From positions 1,096,262-1,160,261 of the forward strand of contig NZ_BMOU01000001.1 of the NCBI RefSeq assembly GCF_014647235.1: a DNA stretch of 64,000 nucleotides, read 5' to 3'. The stretch comes from Haloarcula pellucida. Lineage in GTDB: Archaea > Halobacteriota > Halobacteria > Halobacteriales > Haloarculaceae. Every line of letters starts with the position of its first letter. The first letter of the stretch is position 1. Under the pieces are notes generated by a model. It worked only from the letters and a program-made list of their open reading frames with translations. It ran no database searches and had not been told where the DNA came from. A program made the translations under genes and the position numbers. This document shows positions 18,936 through 27,808 of the stretch, piece by piece.

Positions 18936-18945
18936 GTGTTAACAC
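18936..18945. promoter_or_regulatory. Palindrome GTGTTAACAC upstream of the Fe-S assembly gene
   Basis: A perfect 10-base palindrome lies 22 bases before the ATG at 18968, just where a TATA box or operator would sit. TTAAC could serve as a weak TATA core. If it is an operator, redox or iron control would be expected from the gene it precedes. Confidence 0.3.
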
Positions 18946-18967
18946 GTTCGGGGGCACATCTATCAGT

Positions 18968-19339
18968 ATGAGCAGCACCGTCGACGGTGAGCCACAACTC
19001 GGTGGCGAGGACGTGGGTGTCACCGAGGAAGCCGCCGAGGAAGCGATAGCGCTCCTAGAGAGTGAGGACATGGACACCGACGTCGCCGGTCTGCGGTTGT
19101 TCGTCCAGCAGGGTGGCTGTGCCGGCCTCTCTTACGGGATGCGCTTCGATCACGAACCGGAGGAGAACGACACCGTCTACGAGCGCCACGGCCTGCGGGT
19201 GTTCGTCGACGGCGCCAGCATCGACTACATCGAGGGGTCGGTACTCGACTACGAAGGCGGACTGCAGGGCGCCGGGTTCCACGTCGAGAACCCGAACGTC
19301 GTCAGCGAGTGTGGCTGTGGCGAGTCGTTCCGGACCTAG
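18968..19339 (+). CDS. IscA/HesB-type iron-sulfur cluster assembly protein
   Basis: This 123-residue A-type carrier holds the three cluster-binding cysteines of the family: C51 in [11 protein letters not shown] and C115/C117 in SECGCGESF. Family members accept Fe-S clusters from the Suf/Isc scaffold and pass them to apo-enzymes. The N-terminal 17 residues are acidic and not conserved. I chose the ATG at 18968. The open frame goes on for 33 codons upstream, but that part is arginine-rich. The stop shares CTAG with the convergent dodecin gene. Confidence 0.92.
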   Translation: MSSTVDGEPQLGGEDVGVTEEAAEEAIALLESEDMDTDVAGLRLFVQQGGCAGLSYGMRFDHEPEENDTVYERHGLRVFVDGASIDYIEGSVLDYEGGLQGAGFHVENPNVVSECGCGESFRT

Positions 19340-19536
19340 TCTTCGAGTTCGAAGGCGACCGTCACCTCTGCCTGGTACTCACGACCCTCGACGCTCGCTA
19401 TCTCGACGCCGAGTTCGTCCACTTCTACCCACTTCAGGTTGTCCAGTGTCGCCTCCGCCCGCTCGATTGCGTCGTCGGCGGCGGCGTCGAAGCTCTCCGA
19501 GCTCGTTCCGATCAGTGTGATCTTCTTGAAAACCAT
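19336..19536 (-). CDS. Dodecin
   Basis: Dodecin is a 66-residue flavin-binding protein that forms dodecameric shells. The sequence starts [24 protein letters not shown] and continues through a helix to [13 protein letters not shown] and the strand [11 protein letters not shown], which matches dodecin throughout. The conserved Trp in LKWVEV stacks on the flavin. Halophilic dodecins prefer riboflavin and lumichrome and act as flavin stores. The stop codon overlaps that of the IscA-type gene as CTAG. Confidence 0.95.
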   Translation of the reverse strand: MVFKKITLIGTSSESFDAAADDAIERAEATLDNLKWVEVDELGVEIASVEGREYQAEVTVAFELED

Positions 19537-19672
19537 CTGTTGTCACCGTGTGCTGTCGTGAGACGACCGTCCGATGCGGGCACGCCTCGGTCGGACTTCA
19601 CGCGGTACCGACAAATATCTTTGTGAAGGAGTATCATGGGCCGGCGGCGTTGGACGACGCCGTCGGGACGAC

Positions 19673-20188
19673 TCACTCCCCGTTCGAGCAGTCGACGTTG
19701 GGGTTGAAGTTCGCGAAGGTGCCGTTCGGGTTCGCCTTCCAGAGCCACGCGTGGAGTGAGTACCACGGTCCCGGCCCCTCGTGAGACTCGTGTCCGAACA
19801 TGGTGAACGGTTCCGTCGAAATCCACTCGACGGCAACGAGGTTCATGTTCCCGTTGTTCGGTTCGTAGACGAGCACTTCCGGATTCATCGGGTCGAGCGA
19901 GTTATCGAGGTGCGTGGGATTCCCGTTCGCGTCGAGGAAGTTGACGTAGTGGACGCCCATGGCCCCCTTCCCTTGGGGGTGGGCCACGCAGTGCCCGTCG
20001 GTGACGTATCCGTCCGCCTCGGCTTTCGCGACGTCCTGATACTTCCTCGTTGCCCGCCGCACCGCCGCGAGCTTTTTGTGGTGGTCTGCAGCGCCTCTAC
20101 CGCCCGCGATAGCGTTGCCAGTGACCCCAACGACTGCACCGGCCGCACCGAGCGACCGGAGTACGGAACGTCTGGTTTGTGGTGACAT
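19673..20188 (-). CDS. Tat-exported protein of unknown function (171 aa)
   Basis: The N-terminus carries a Tat signal (TRRSVLRSLG, then a hydrophobic core ending at GNAIAGG). The mature part begins with a helical HHKKLAAVRRATRKYQDVAKAEADGYVTDG. It goes on to CVAHPQGKGAMGVHYVNF, PEVLVYEPNN and a His/Trp-rich GHESHEGPGPWYSLHAWLW segment near the end. I have seen the same core ('...KYRDVAxAEADGY... C.AHP..GGMG.HY') in secreted bacterial proteins with no assigned function. Conserved His and Cys suggest a metal or redox site. There is no lipobox, so it is probably released. Confidence 0.75.
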   Translation of the reverse strand: MSPQTRRSVLRSLGAAGAVVGVTGNAIAGGRGAADHHKKLAAVRRATRKYQDVAKAEADGYVTDGHCVAHPQGKGAMGVHYVNFLDANGNPTHLDNSLDPMNPEVLVYEPNNGNMNLVAVEWISTEPFTMFGHESHEGPGPWYSLHAWLWKANPNGTFANFNPNVDCSNGE

Positions 20189-20221
20189 ACTGCACGTTCA
20201 GATACTTACGGTTTCGACATT

Positions 20222-20238
20222 GTTAGACCCGATCTAAC
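20222..20238. promoter_or_regulatory. Inverted repeat GTTAGA-N5-TCTAAC
   Basis: A perfect six-base dyad with five-base spacer lies 34-50 bases upstream of the Tat-exported gene (minus strand start 20188). Half sites of the GTTAG type recall palindromes bound by DtxR/SirR-like metal regulators in haloarchaea. I cannot test this. Confidence 0.3.
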
Positions 20239-20259
20239 CACGGCGAAACGGTCCGCTTC

Positions 20260-20919
20260 TCACCCGGTCCGCGTCTCTAGCCACTCCTCGACGTACCCGA
20301 CGACGTCGGTGAGGTGAGCGGTGCCCCAGATAGCGACGACGACGGCGCCGATAGTGTCGAAGACGAGGTCCAGCATCGTGTCTTCGAGGCCGTATTGAGT
20401 GAGGATAGTGGCGTTGCCGGTGGCCTCGGCGACCAACGTGATGGTGAACTCGATGACCTCCCAGACGACGCCAAACGCCAGCACGAACAGCAGGATGAAC
20501 ACGAACACGAACCGCGGCGGGAGGTGTATCTCATCGGAGTGGCGGTCGAGCGCCCGGACCGTCGTGTAGCCGACGGCGGCGACGAGCGACGACGACAGCG
20601 CGTGGGTGACGTGGTCCCACCACCAGATGCCGGCGTAGAAGTTCGTCTCCGACCACGGCAGACCGAGGACGCCGACGGCGTGGAGGAACACCGCCGTCGT
20701 TATCCACAGGGTGAGTGCGGGGTCCAGCGCGATGCCGAAGTCCCGCTCTAACAGCGGCGGGAGCTGAGTCACCAGCAGACCGACCCCAGTGTTGACGATG
20801 ACGCCCGTGCTCCCGCGTTCGATACCGATAGCCAGGATGCCGACCATCGCGAGCGTCATCACTCGGGAGGCTTGGCGCTGTCGACGGGGGGTGATACCGA
20901 GGTAGTCCCGAATCCTCAT
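20260..20919 (-). CDS. Polytopic membrane protein, YjdF/DUF2238-like
   Basis: This 219-residue protein has about six membrane helices. A conserved acidic and histidine loop appears in ETNFYAGIWWWDHVTHALSS, a pattern I associate with the YjdF/DUF2238 family ('...WDHLLH..SG'), and a later FGVVWEVIEF motif fits too. No function is assigned. The start at 20919 overlaps the stop of the upstream gene (ATGA), so this is the second cistron of a two-gene unit. The longer upstream frame is arginine-rich and non-hydrophobic, so I ignored it. Confidence 0.78.
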   Translation of the reverse strand: MRIRDYLGITPRRQRQASRVMTLAMVGILAIGIERGSTGVIVNTGVGLLVTQLPPLLERDFGIALDPALTLWITTAVFLHAVGVLGLPWSETNFYAGIWWWDHVTHALSSSLVAAVGYTTVRALDRHSDEIHLPPRFVFVFILLFVLAFGVVWEVIEFTITLVAEATGNATILTQYGLEDTMLDLVFDTIGAVVVAIWGTAHLTDVVGYVEEWLETRTG

Positions 20920-21536
20920 AGGTCGGGTTGCACCTCCTCGGGAACCCGGGTCGTGCCAATCTGTCGGCGGACGTAGTACGCGAAGACGACACCAGCGCCG
21001 ACCCCGGCGATGGTCGAGGCGACGAACTCCCACATGAGCGCGCGTTCGATGGCGTGTTCGGTCAGCGCGGGGTCCAGGATGAACGTCGTCCCGAGTAGCT
21101 GGTCGGCGGTCCAGCGGACGACGGCCCAGACGCCGGCGGCGGCCATCGTCGTCACGCCGACGAACACGACGGCGAACCGCGGCGTCATCTTCACCGGCGT
21201 GAACACGTGGAGTTCGACGGCGAGGATGAGCGCGATGGCCGCGATGGAGAGGTACGTCGCGAGGTTGCCGGTCACGGACACCGTCGCGAACAGACGGCCG
21301 ACGACCGGGAGGGCGGCGAGAAAGAGTATCTCCCACGGGAGCATCGCGTCACGGTTCCACAGTAACACCGGCGGCAGGAGTGCGAGTGCGGCGACGGTGG
21401 CGGCGAAGGCGGCCCAGAGAAGTTGCGTCTTCAGTACGCTACCCGCAACGACGGTGACCAGTATCGCGATCACGACCCAACTCACCAATGCGTTGGTCCG
21501 CCGGTCGCGTAACAACTCGGTCACGTCGGGGCTCAT
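20916..21536 (-). CDS. Polytopic membrane protein of unknown function
   Basis: This 206-residue protein has roughly six hydrophobic helices and a short charged cytoplasmic N-terminus (MSPDVTELLRDRRTN). The FILDPALTEHAIERALMWEF loop before the last helix parallels the acidic loops of the next gene, so the two may be distant relatives or partners. I do not recognise a named family. It is translationally coupled to the downstream YjdF-like gene by a four-base overlap. Confidence 0.72.
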   Translation of the reverse strand: MSPDVTELLRDRRTNALVSWVVIAILVTVVAGSVLKTQLLWAAFAATVAALALLPPVLLWNRDAMLPWEILFLAALPVVGRLFATVSVTGNLATYLSIAAIALILAVELHVFTPVKMTPRFAVVFVGVTTMAAAGVWAVVRWTADQLLGTTFILDPALTEHAIERALMWEFVASTIAGVGAGVVFAYYVRRQIGTTRVPEEVQPDL

Positions 21537-21577
21537 GTCCGTCAGATACGGCGCTGCGTGGAAAACACTATCGGAGG

Positions 21578-22492
21578 TCAGAGGACGCCGTAGGCGAGCG
21601 CGTAGGCGACCACCGCGACGCTGACGGCCGCTAACCCGGTGACGACGGCCTCCAGAGAATCGACGCCGCGCGAGAACGGACGGACCGGTGCGCCGACGAC
21701 GCCGATAGCGAGGACGCTGAACACGAAGTGTGCGGACTGCTCCAGCGTGGGTGCCGGAAGCATGATGGCGGCGGCGGCGTAGCCGACGCCCAGCGACGCC
21801 CGCGGGTTGACGAGGGCGGGCAGGCGGTACCCCGTGAGACGGGCGTACGTCCAGACGGCCAACCAGACCGCCCCCAGTTCGACCGCGAAGGCCGCGAGCA
21901 AGTGCCCCGTCGCGTGGGGGTGGAGCGCGATGCGTTCTGCGACCAGCACCACGTCGAAGGGGTACAGCAGTGCCGGCGGCGACCCGGTGAACAGGTCCCC
22001 GAAGGGGTGTGAGAGGAGGCCGACGGACGCGACGGCGAACAGCGTCCGCGGACGCACGTCGAGGCGCCGACTGAACACGGCGACGCCGAGGCCGGCCAGC
22101 GCGAACGCGAGGACGACGACGGCACCGACAGCGCCACTAACGAGTCCGGCAGCGCCGACGAGGAGCGACAGCAGCGACAGCGAAGCGGCTCTGGTGGGAC
22201 GGGTACCGTGTGCCCACAGGCCGACGGCGACGGCGAGTACGGCGCCCATCACCAACGAGTGCGTCGGGCCACGGTGGATGACGTTGGCCGTCGCCCAGAA
22301 CACGTCTGGCCCGACCGTCTCGACGGAGCGCATCAGGAGTCCGACCGGTGCGTACACCACGTCTACGTCGGGCACGGCGGCGAACAGACCGCCCACGAAC
22401 CCGTACTGGAGCGCACGCTTCGGACGCACGTCCAGTCGTCTGGCCCCGAGCGCCACGATAGCGAACGCCAGCAGGGCATGCCCCACGAACAT
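21578..22492 (-). CDS. Membrane-bound metal-dependent hydrolase (DUF457/YdjM-like)
   Basis: This 304-residue integral membrane protein has the family signature MFVGHALLAFAIVA at its very start. An AAVPDVDVVYAP motif and HRGPTHSL follow, giving conserved His, Asp and Thr residues between membrane helices. The family is annotated as inner-membrane metal-dependent hydrolases, some induced by DNA damage in bacteria. The start at 22492 is chosen because MFVGHALLAF is the usual N-terminus. Confidence 0.85.
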   Translation of the reverse strand: MFVGHALLAFAIVALGARRLDVRPKRALQYGFVGGLFAAVPDVDVVYAPVGLLMRSVETVGPDVFWATANVIHRGPTHSLVMGAVLAVAVGLWAHGTRPTRAASLSLLSLLVGAAGLVSGAVGAVVVLAFALAGLGVAVFSRRLDVRPRTLFAVASVGLLSHPFGDLFTGSPPALLYPFDVVLVAERIALHPHATGHLLAAFAVELGAVWLAVWTYARLTGYRLPALVNPRASLGVGYAAAAIMLPAPTLEQSAHFVFSVLAIGVVGAPVRPFSRGVDSLEAVVTGLAAVSVAVVAYALAYGVL

Positions 22493-22578
22493 ACCACACC
22501 GTTCGGTGTCGACACGCATAAGTATCGCGTGTCAACGGGTGTATCACCACACGCAGCGGCAGGTTCCGACGAGCGGAT

Positions 22579-23106
22579 TCAGGCGTCGTCGGTCACTTTC
22601 GTCCAGCGTTTTTCGATGTCCGCGTTGGCCCGAACCACCGTGTCGCCGCCCACGTCGAAGCGCGTCTTCCGGAGTTCGATAGCCGTCACCTCGCCCGTCG
22701 TGTCGCCCGCCGTGACGGTGTCGCCGGGGTTGAAGTCCGGGTCCCGGAGGAGGTAGACACCGGCGACGGCGTCGGCAATCATGCCCGACAGCGCATAGGA
22801 GACGCCCAGCGCGAGGAATCCGGTCGCCGTCCCCAGCGACGCAGCGACCAGCGTGAGGCCCACGATAGAGAGAAAGGAGAGGACGACGCCGAACCAGAGG
22901 AAGACGAGGACGATCGTCGCGACGAACTGTCGGTACACCGGTGCCTCACCGGGGAGTGCCCGCTTCAGTATCGTCCGGACGACGAACATGAGAGCCTTGA
23001 TAGCGATGCCTGCGATGACGAGAAAGACCAATCCAGTAAGCAAGTCGGGGAGAACGCTCTGGACGTCGGTGAGGAACTGTTCGAGCGCGGTAGCGATGAC
23101 GTTCAT
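22579..23106 (-). CDS. Small MscS-type mechanosensitive channel protein
   Basis: This 175-residue protein has three hydrophobic helices, the last Gly/Ala-rich like the MscS pore helix (GTATGFLALGVSYALSGMIADAVAGVYLL). A short beta domain follows (GDTVTAGDTTGEVTAIELRKTRF...VRANADIEKRW), as in the MscS middle domain. The usual C-terminal vestibule is absent, so this is a minimal form, about half the length of the other MscS in the window. I chose the ATG at 23106; a GTG two codons upstream is possible. Confidence 0.85.
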   Translation of the reverse strand: MNVIATALEQFLTDVQSVLPDLLTGLVFLVIAGIAIKALMFVVRTILKRALPGEAPVYRQFVATIVLVFLWFGVVLSFLSIVGLTLVAASLGTATGFLALGVSYALSGMIADAVAGVYLLRDPDFNPGDTVTAGDTTGEVTAIELRKTRFDVGGDTVVRANADIEKRWTKVTDDA

Positions 23107-23136
23107 CTGCACGCCCCAAGGTCGGTGGGGGCGTCC

Positions 23137-23445
23137 CTAAGTCTTGGTCCCGGGGTGGACGATGTCGTAGTCGCCGTCCTCCCGGACGCCGATGATCGCC
23201 CACTCGTACTCGACGTCCATCCGTGTGAGACGTCGTGCGAGTGTCGTCGCCTCCGACGACCACGTGACGAAACAACGCAAGTCGCCCGTCTCCGGGAGTG
23301 TCTCGTCGCCGTCGAGGACGGTGACACGGACGACGCGCCACTTGTGTTCTGCTCGCAATCCGCTGTCGGTGCGCGACACGGTGTACCCGATATCGTCGAA
23401 TATCGACTGGGCCTGCTCGCCGAGTGATGTGGTAACGGCCCCCAT
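23137..23445 (-). CDS. Conserved haloarchaeal protein, DUF7116-like (102 aa)
   Basis: This small alpha/beta soluble protein starts MGAVTTSLGEQAQSIFDDIGY. The later strands RAEHKWRVVRVTVLDG and RCFVTWSSEA are followed by EWAIIGVREDGDYDIVHPG. It belongs to a family I have seen only in haloarchaea (possibly DUF7116). The start at 23445 is favoured by a TATA box (GTTTATAC on the minus strand, about 23471-23478) and a small dyad CTACC-N4-GGTAG (23456-23469) between TATA and ATG. The function is unknown. Confidence 0.75.
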   Translation of the reverse strand: MGAVTTSLGEQAQSIFDDIGYTVSRTDSGLRAEHKWRVVRVTVLDGDETLPETGDLRCFVTWSSEATTLARRLTRMDVEYEWAIIGVREDGDYDIVHPGTKT

Positions 23446-23517
23446 CTGCCAACGCCTACCAGTGGGTAGAGTATAAACGTTCCCACTCGACAATCGGGCG
23501 ACAGGAAACGGACGGCG

Positions 23518-23757
23518 TTACTCGTGGGCGGCGTCCCACTCCTCCGCCTTCCGGAGGTTGCTACACTCGTTACAACGGATTCGGCCCATCGAGTCCATGG
23601 CGTTGTTGAACGTCTCACAGTTACCACAGAAGTACCCCCACCGGCGCTCTCTGCCCTCGCCGCGGTAGACGACGTAGAAGGGACCCTTCGTGCCGATGTC
23701 GCCGTCCTCGCGGTCCACGTACAGCGTCGTCCCGTCCGGACCGTCACGTTCGTCCAT
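23518..23757 (-). CDS. DUF5816 family protein (79 aa)
   Basis: This 79-residue protein has two CxxC knuckles (CGNC and CNEC), giving a zinc ribbon. The core is GTKGPFYVVYRGEGRERRWGY, with AMDSMGRIRCNEC and the end AEEWDAAHE. I recognise it as the haloarchaeal DUF5816 family. It is single-domain and soluble, with unknown function. A gap of 224 bases without a gene follows towards the nucleotidase-like gene. Confidence 0.85.
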   Translation of the reverse strand: MDERDGPDGTTLYVDREDGDIGTKGPFYVVYRGEGRERRWGYFCGNCETFNNAMDSMGRIRCNECSNLRKAEEWDAAHE

Positions 23758-23981
23758 ACCGAGTGAAACAGATCCAGCGGCTAAATCACTGCGGTCCCAG
23801 ACGCCGACGGGCGTTCGATCCCGACGCTGGCGTCAACCCCGTCTCGCCGCAGGACCCGCGCTACGCGACCGGTTTCGAGGGGCGACGGCCCTCATCGGTC
23901 TCTCGAATCGCGTGACGCTCCCGTCCGGTCGTCCCGTCGGCGGCGCAACCGCTTTGCCGCTCCGTCCCGCTACTGAGAGTG

Positions 23982-25340
23982 ATGGGTCCCCGCCTCGTCC
24001 ACTATTCGGACGTCGAGAACGCCTACGACGACCCCGACCGGATCGGTCGGCTTGCCGGCACGCTCCAATCGCTCGACGGTCCGGACGCGCTGCTCGTCGG
24101 GACCGGCGACAACACCGCGCCGGGCGTCCTCTCGCTGGTGACGAACGGGCGACAAGCGCTCGACCTCTTCTCGGCCGTCGACCCCGCGTTCGAGACGTTC
24201 GGAAACCACGACTTCGACCACGGTCTGGATGCCACTCGGGACGTCGTCGAGGCGTCGCCACAGACGTGGCTCACCGCCAACGTCCGGAACGGCGACGGAC
24301 GGTTCCTCGCCGACGAGACGGCACAGTGGGCCGTCCGCGAGGTGGCCGGCACCCGAATCGGGTTCGTCGGCGTCACGGCACCAGAGACGGGGGCTGCCAG
24401 CCCCGCCGCCGAACCGCTGACGTTCACCGATCCGTTCGACGCGGTGGCCGACGCGGAAGCGGCACTGCGGAACGCGGGCGCCGAGTACGTGGTCGTCCTC
24501 TCACACCTCGGGCGGGCCGACGACGACCTCGCTCGCCGAAGCGACGTCGACGTTATTCTGGGCGGCCACGTCCACCAGCGGCGCATCGAACGCGTCGACG
24601 GGACCCTGCTGGCCCGACCCGGATCGAACGGCCATACGGTCGTCACAGTGGCGCTCGACGGCACCGAACCGACCGCGGAGTTCAAGACCGTCGACGATGC
24701 CGCGCCCGACGAGCGCGTCGCTGGAGCCATCGAGGACCGACTAGCAGAGACCGGACTGGACGAGGTCGTCGCCACCGTCGAGGAACCGATCTCCCGCGAG
24801 CGGATGGACACCTACGGCGGCGAGAGCCGCATCGGTAACGTCGTCGCCGACGCCTACCGGTGGGCAATGGACACCGACGTCGGCCTCCAGAACGGTGGCG
24901 GCGTGCGCGAGGACGAGACGCCGCTGTCGGGGGACGTGACGGTCGCCGACCTCGTCTCCGTCGTCCCGTTCGAGGAACCCGTCGTCGTCGCCGAGGTGAC
25001 CGGCGCGGAACTCCGGACGCTCTGCCGACAGGCCAGCGGGCAGGTCGTCCCCTACGGCGAGCCGGACTGGTGGAACGCTCACCTCAGCGGCCTCGAAGTC
25101 GTCTGGGACCGCGAGAGTCGGACCGTCGAACGGCTTCACGTCGGCGGTGAACCGGTCGACCCGGAAGCGACCTACACCGTCGCGACGACGGACTATCTGC
25201 TCCACACCCCGGTCGAGTTCCCCGTCCTCACGGGCACCCACCGCGTCGACGTGGGGGCGCTTCAGTACGAGGTCCTCGCGGAGTACGCGCGAGCCGAGGG
25301 CATCGATCCGTCGGTCACCGGTCGAGTGGTGCGTCGCTAG
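23982..25340 (+). CDS. 5'-nucleotidase / UshA-like bifunctional metallophosphatase
   Basis: This 452-residue protein has two domains. The N-terminal calcineurin-type phosphoesterase has the dimetal motifs HYSDVENAYDD, GTGDN, GNHDFDHG and GGHVHQRR. The C-terminal 5'-nucleotidase domain shows GGGVREDETPLSGDVT and a YTVATTDYLL strand. Bacterial relatives (UshA, CpdB, YfkN) hydrolyse nucleotides outside the cell, but no signal peptide is visible here, so the enzyme is probably cytoplasmic. I chose the ATG at 23982 over the adjoining GTG. Confidence 0.9.
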   Translation: MGPRLVHYSDVENAYDDPDRIGRLAGTLQSLDGPDALLVGTGDNTAPGVLSLVTNGRQALDLFSAVDPAFETFGNHDFDHGLDATRDVVEASPQTWLTANVRNGDGRFLADETAQWAVREVAGTRIGFVGVTAPETGAASPAAEPLTFTDPFDAVADAEAALRNAGAEYVVVLSHLGRADDDLARRSDVDVILGGHVHQRRIERVDGTLLARPGSNGHTVVTVALDGTEPTAEFKTVDDAAPDERVAGAIEDRLAETGLDEVVATVEEPISRERMDTYGGESRIGNVVADAYRWAMDTDVGLQNGGGVREDETPLSGDVTVADLVSVVPFEEPVVVAEVTGAELRTLCRQASGQVVPYGEPDWWNAHLSGLEVVWDRESRTVERLHVGGEPVDPEATYTVATTDYLLHTPVEFPVLTGTHRVDVGALQYEVLAEYARAEGIDPSVTGRVVRR

Positions 25341-25372
25341 GGATTTAACCCCGGCCACCGAACCTTCCGGTG

Positions 25373-25819
25373 ATGCCACAGGTCGTCGTCCCGGTTCGTT
25401 ATCCCCTCTCCGAGAACTCGCGTGCCACCCTCGCCGAGGCTATCCGAGTCGCCGAGGAAGCGGACGCGGACCTCACCGTTCTCCACGTCAACCTCTATCA
25501 GAACGGGCACAAGATATCGCGGTCGCAACTGAAGAGCGCCGTCGAACGTGAGTTCGGACACCTCCGACGGACACGCTACGTCGTCCGGTCGGGGATGCTC
25601 GTCGAGGAGACGATTCTCGACGAGGTGGCCGCACAGGACGCCGACGTCGTCGTCATCGGCGACAAACAGGTGAGTCGCTGGCGGTCGATGGTTCGCCGCC
25701 TCGTCGACGACCCGGACATAGAGCACTTCCTCCGTGAGGAACTGGACTGTGACGTCGTCACGGTCAGCCCCGACAGCAAGCGGTCGGGTTACTCGGCGTC
25801 GCGTTCGTCGGGGAACTGA
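25373..25819 (+). CDS. Universal stress protein (UspA family)
   Basis: This 148-residue single-domain UspA protein begins MPQVVVPVRYPLSENSRATLAEAIRVAEEADADLTVLHV, the typical first strand, helix and strand. It ends with AAQDADVVVIGDKQ...DCDVVTVSP, where ATP-binding members normally carry GxxGxxxxGS. Here that loop is replaced by KQVSRWRSMVRRL, so nucleotide binding is doubtful. It sits 33 bases after the nucleotidase gene. Its last 31 bases overlap the convergent MscS gene. Confidence 0.87.
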   Translation: MPQVVVPVRYPLSENSRATLAEAIRVAEEADADLTVLHVNLYQNGHKISRSQLKSAVEREFGHLRRTRYVVRSGMLVEETILDEVAAQDADVVVIGDKQVSRWRSMVRRLVDDPDIEHFLREELDCDVVTVSPDSKRSGYSASRSSGN

Positions 25820-26859
25820 GCGCCGGGCGAGGGTCCCGGTCCAGCGTCGCTCTCGGACAGCGACACCTGCATCTCCCCGCTCGTCTCGTCGAAGAACAGG
25901 TGCGAGTGGGGATAGGCGATTTCGACGTCGGCGTCGTCGAGTGCGTCCCAGACGTTGGTCTGGACCTTCGACCGAGAGGCCAGTAGTTTGTACGGTTCCG
26001 TCACCCAGTAGCGAAGCGTCAACAGGACGCCGTGGTCGCCGAACTCGTTGATGTACGCCGTCGGTGCAGCGGGGTAGCGGGCCGCCCCCACGCGGATGTT
26101 GGGGCCGCCCTCGATGACGTTGTCCACGTCGCGGGCCGCACGTTCGACGAGTTTCCGGGCCTCGGCGATGTCGCTCTCGTAGGTTACCAGCACGTCCAGC
26201 GAGAGGCGGGTTCGCGGGTCCTCTGCGGAGTAGTTGACGACGTCCCGGTCGCGCATCGACCCGTTCGGAATGACCAGAAAGGTGTTGTCGAGCGTGAACA
26301 CCTTGGTGTGTCTGAGCGTGATGTCCTCGACGAACCCTCGCTGGCCTCGGTCGGCCAGTTCGATCATGTCGCCGATCTCGTAGGGCTGGTCGGCCAGCAG
26401 GAAGACGCCGGAGATGAAACTCCCGACGATGGGTGCGACCACGACACCCACCACGGCGGAGAAGACGGCCACCGAGAGGCCGATGTCGCCGATACCGAGG
26501 CCGTAGATGCCCATGATCGTCAGCAGGGCTAAGACGTAGACGCCAACCCGGATACCTCGGAGGGCCGTCCGCGTCAGACTGGGGCGGCGGAACCGCTGTG
26601 CGACGCGACGGCCGAGCAAGCGAACGAGAAGGCGCGACGCCAGTAGCGCCAGTACGATGACGAGCAGCGACGTCAGCAACTGGGACGCCCAGAGGGGTAT
26701 CTCGAAAGGGAGCCACGAGAACAGCGTCTGGGTCGCCTCCGCGGCCGTCTGGGTCGACGTCGCGTTCGTCGGCGTCGCCGTTGGCGTCGGCGTCGGTGTC
26801 GCCGTTGGCGTCGGTGTCGGCGACGCCGTCTGAAACAACACGACGTAGCCGGGATGCAT
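25789..26859 (-). CDS. MscS family mechanosensitive channel
   Basis: This 356-residue protein has an N-terminal Thr/Pro/Ala repeat region (about residues 10-45), then three membrane helices, a pore helix rich in Gly/Ala (AVFSAVVGVVVAPIVGSFISG), and the MscS beta domain. The beta domain carries YEIGDMIELADRGQRGFVEDI and PNGSM. The C-terminal alpha/beta vestibule is present, unlike in the short paralogue at 22579-23106. Such channels release solutes on hypo-osmotic shock. The Thr-Pro region lies outside the conserved fold and may be a flexible extracellular stalk. Confidence 0.9.
   Translation of the reverse strand: MHPGYVVLFQTASPTPTPTATPTPTPTATPTNATSTQTAAEATQTLFSWLPFEIPLWASQLLTSLLVIVLALLASRLLVRLLGRRVAQRFRRPSLTRTALRGIRVGVYVLALLTIMGIYGLGIGDIGLSVAVFSAVVGVVVAPIVGSFISGVFLLADQPYEIGDMIELADRGQRGFVEDITLRHTKVFTLDNTFLVIPNGSMRDRDVVNYSAEDPRTRLSLDVLVTYESDIAEARKLVERAARDVDNVIEGGPNIRVGAARYPAAPTAYINEFGDHGVLLTLRYWVTEPYKLLASRSKVQTNVWDALDDADVEIAYPHSHLFFDETSGEMQVSLSESDAGPGPSPGAQFPDERDAE
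26771..26822 (-). repeat. Tandem repeat encoding the Thr-Pro-Thr stalk of MscS
   Basis: Two near-identical 24-base units (26771-26794 and 26795-26818) encode TPTPTATP-type octapeptides. The run contains only short G/T/C words, so copy number may vary by slippage. Confidence 0.7.
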
Positions 26860-26936
26860 GGCACAGACTGAACGGTCCCACGAGAAAAACGTTCCCCTCC
26901 CAAACCGATTAGACGACGGCAGACGAGACAGTCACC

Positions 26937-27683
26937 ATGGTATCAGCTGGCACTGCCGGACCCACCTTCGATTTGACCGCCGAACCGCCTGACGTCGACA
27001 CGCTCGCCGTCGGGTTCACCGAGTACGGTCTCGCCGGACTCACCGCCGTCGACTACCTCGTCGACCAGATGCCGATGGAGCAGGTGGGCTACCTGAACGG
27101 CGGCGGTCCACCGACCATCACGCCGTTCGAGAACGGCGTCCCGCGACATCACACGCGCCTGTACGCCGACGAGGACACCGCACTGGGCGTCGTCATCAGC
27201 GAGCGGTTCGTCCCGCCACAGATGGCCGAGTCCTTCGCCGACGCCGTCGACGACGTCTACGCGCAGTTGACGCCGACGAACCTCACTGTCCTCTCGGGCG
27301 TTCCCGTCGCACACGGCCCCGAGGACCACGTCCCGTTCTACATCGCCACCGAGGACTACCGGGAGCGCTATCTCTCGGATACCGACATCAGGGCGATGGG
27401 GACGGGGTTCTTAGACGGGGCCACGGCGGAACTGGTCGCCCGGGGAATCCCCGACGACGAACGCCCCGTCGGCGTGTTCACGACGCCGGCCCACCCACAG
27501 GCGCCAGACGCCGCCGCCGCGGTCCGTCTCGTCGAGGCGCTCTCGGCGACCCACGACATCGACGTCGACACCGAGCCGCTCGCCGAGTTCGCCGCCACCG
27601 TCGAGGCCCAGTACCGGGCGCTGGCCGAGCGAATCGAAGCGAGCCAAGAGGAAATGATGCCAGACGACCGGATGTACATGTGA
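26937..27683 (+). CDS. PAC2 (proteasome assembly chaperone-like) family protein
   Basis: This 248-residue protein of the PAC2 family is common in archaea. Visible features are VGFTEYGLAGLTAVDYLV, the GGPPTITPFENG loop, VLSGVPVAHGP, and the conserved GFLDGATAELVARG followed by VGVFTTPAHPQAPDAAAAVRLVEAL. Eukaryotic PAC2 helps build the proteasome core, but the role of archaeal members is unproven. The gene is divergent from the MscS gene with a 77-base shared promoter region. Confidence 0.92.
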   Translation: MVSAGTAGPTFDLTAEPPDVDTLAVGFTEYGLAGLTAVDYLVDQMPMEQVGYLNGGGPPTITPFENGVPRHHTRLYADEDTALGVVISERFVPPQMAESFADAVDDVYAQLTPTNLTVLSGVPVAHGPEDHVPFYIATEDYRERYLSDTDIRAMGTGFLDGATAELVARGIPDDERPVGVFTTPAHPQAPDAAAAVRLVEALSATHDIDVDTEPLAEFAATVEAQYRALAERIEASQEEMMPDDRMYM

Positions 27684-27808
27684 GCCCGAGGGAGGCGAAC
27701 GTGTCACACAGTAGGTACCGGTCGGAACTCGTAGACAGGGCGTTTCTCCGTGAATAATTAAACAATTTGTCAACACATACTTCACGCTCCGGCCCCTCTC
27801 TAGAAGTG

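Noticed and set aside
25337-26881. 514-codon minus-strand ORF across usp and mscS
   Set aside because: Arg-rich alternative frame; real genes lie in other frames.
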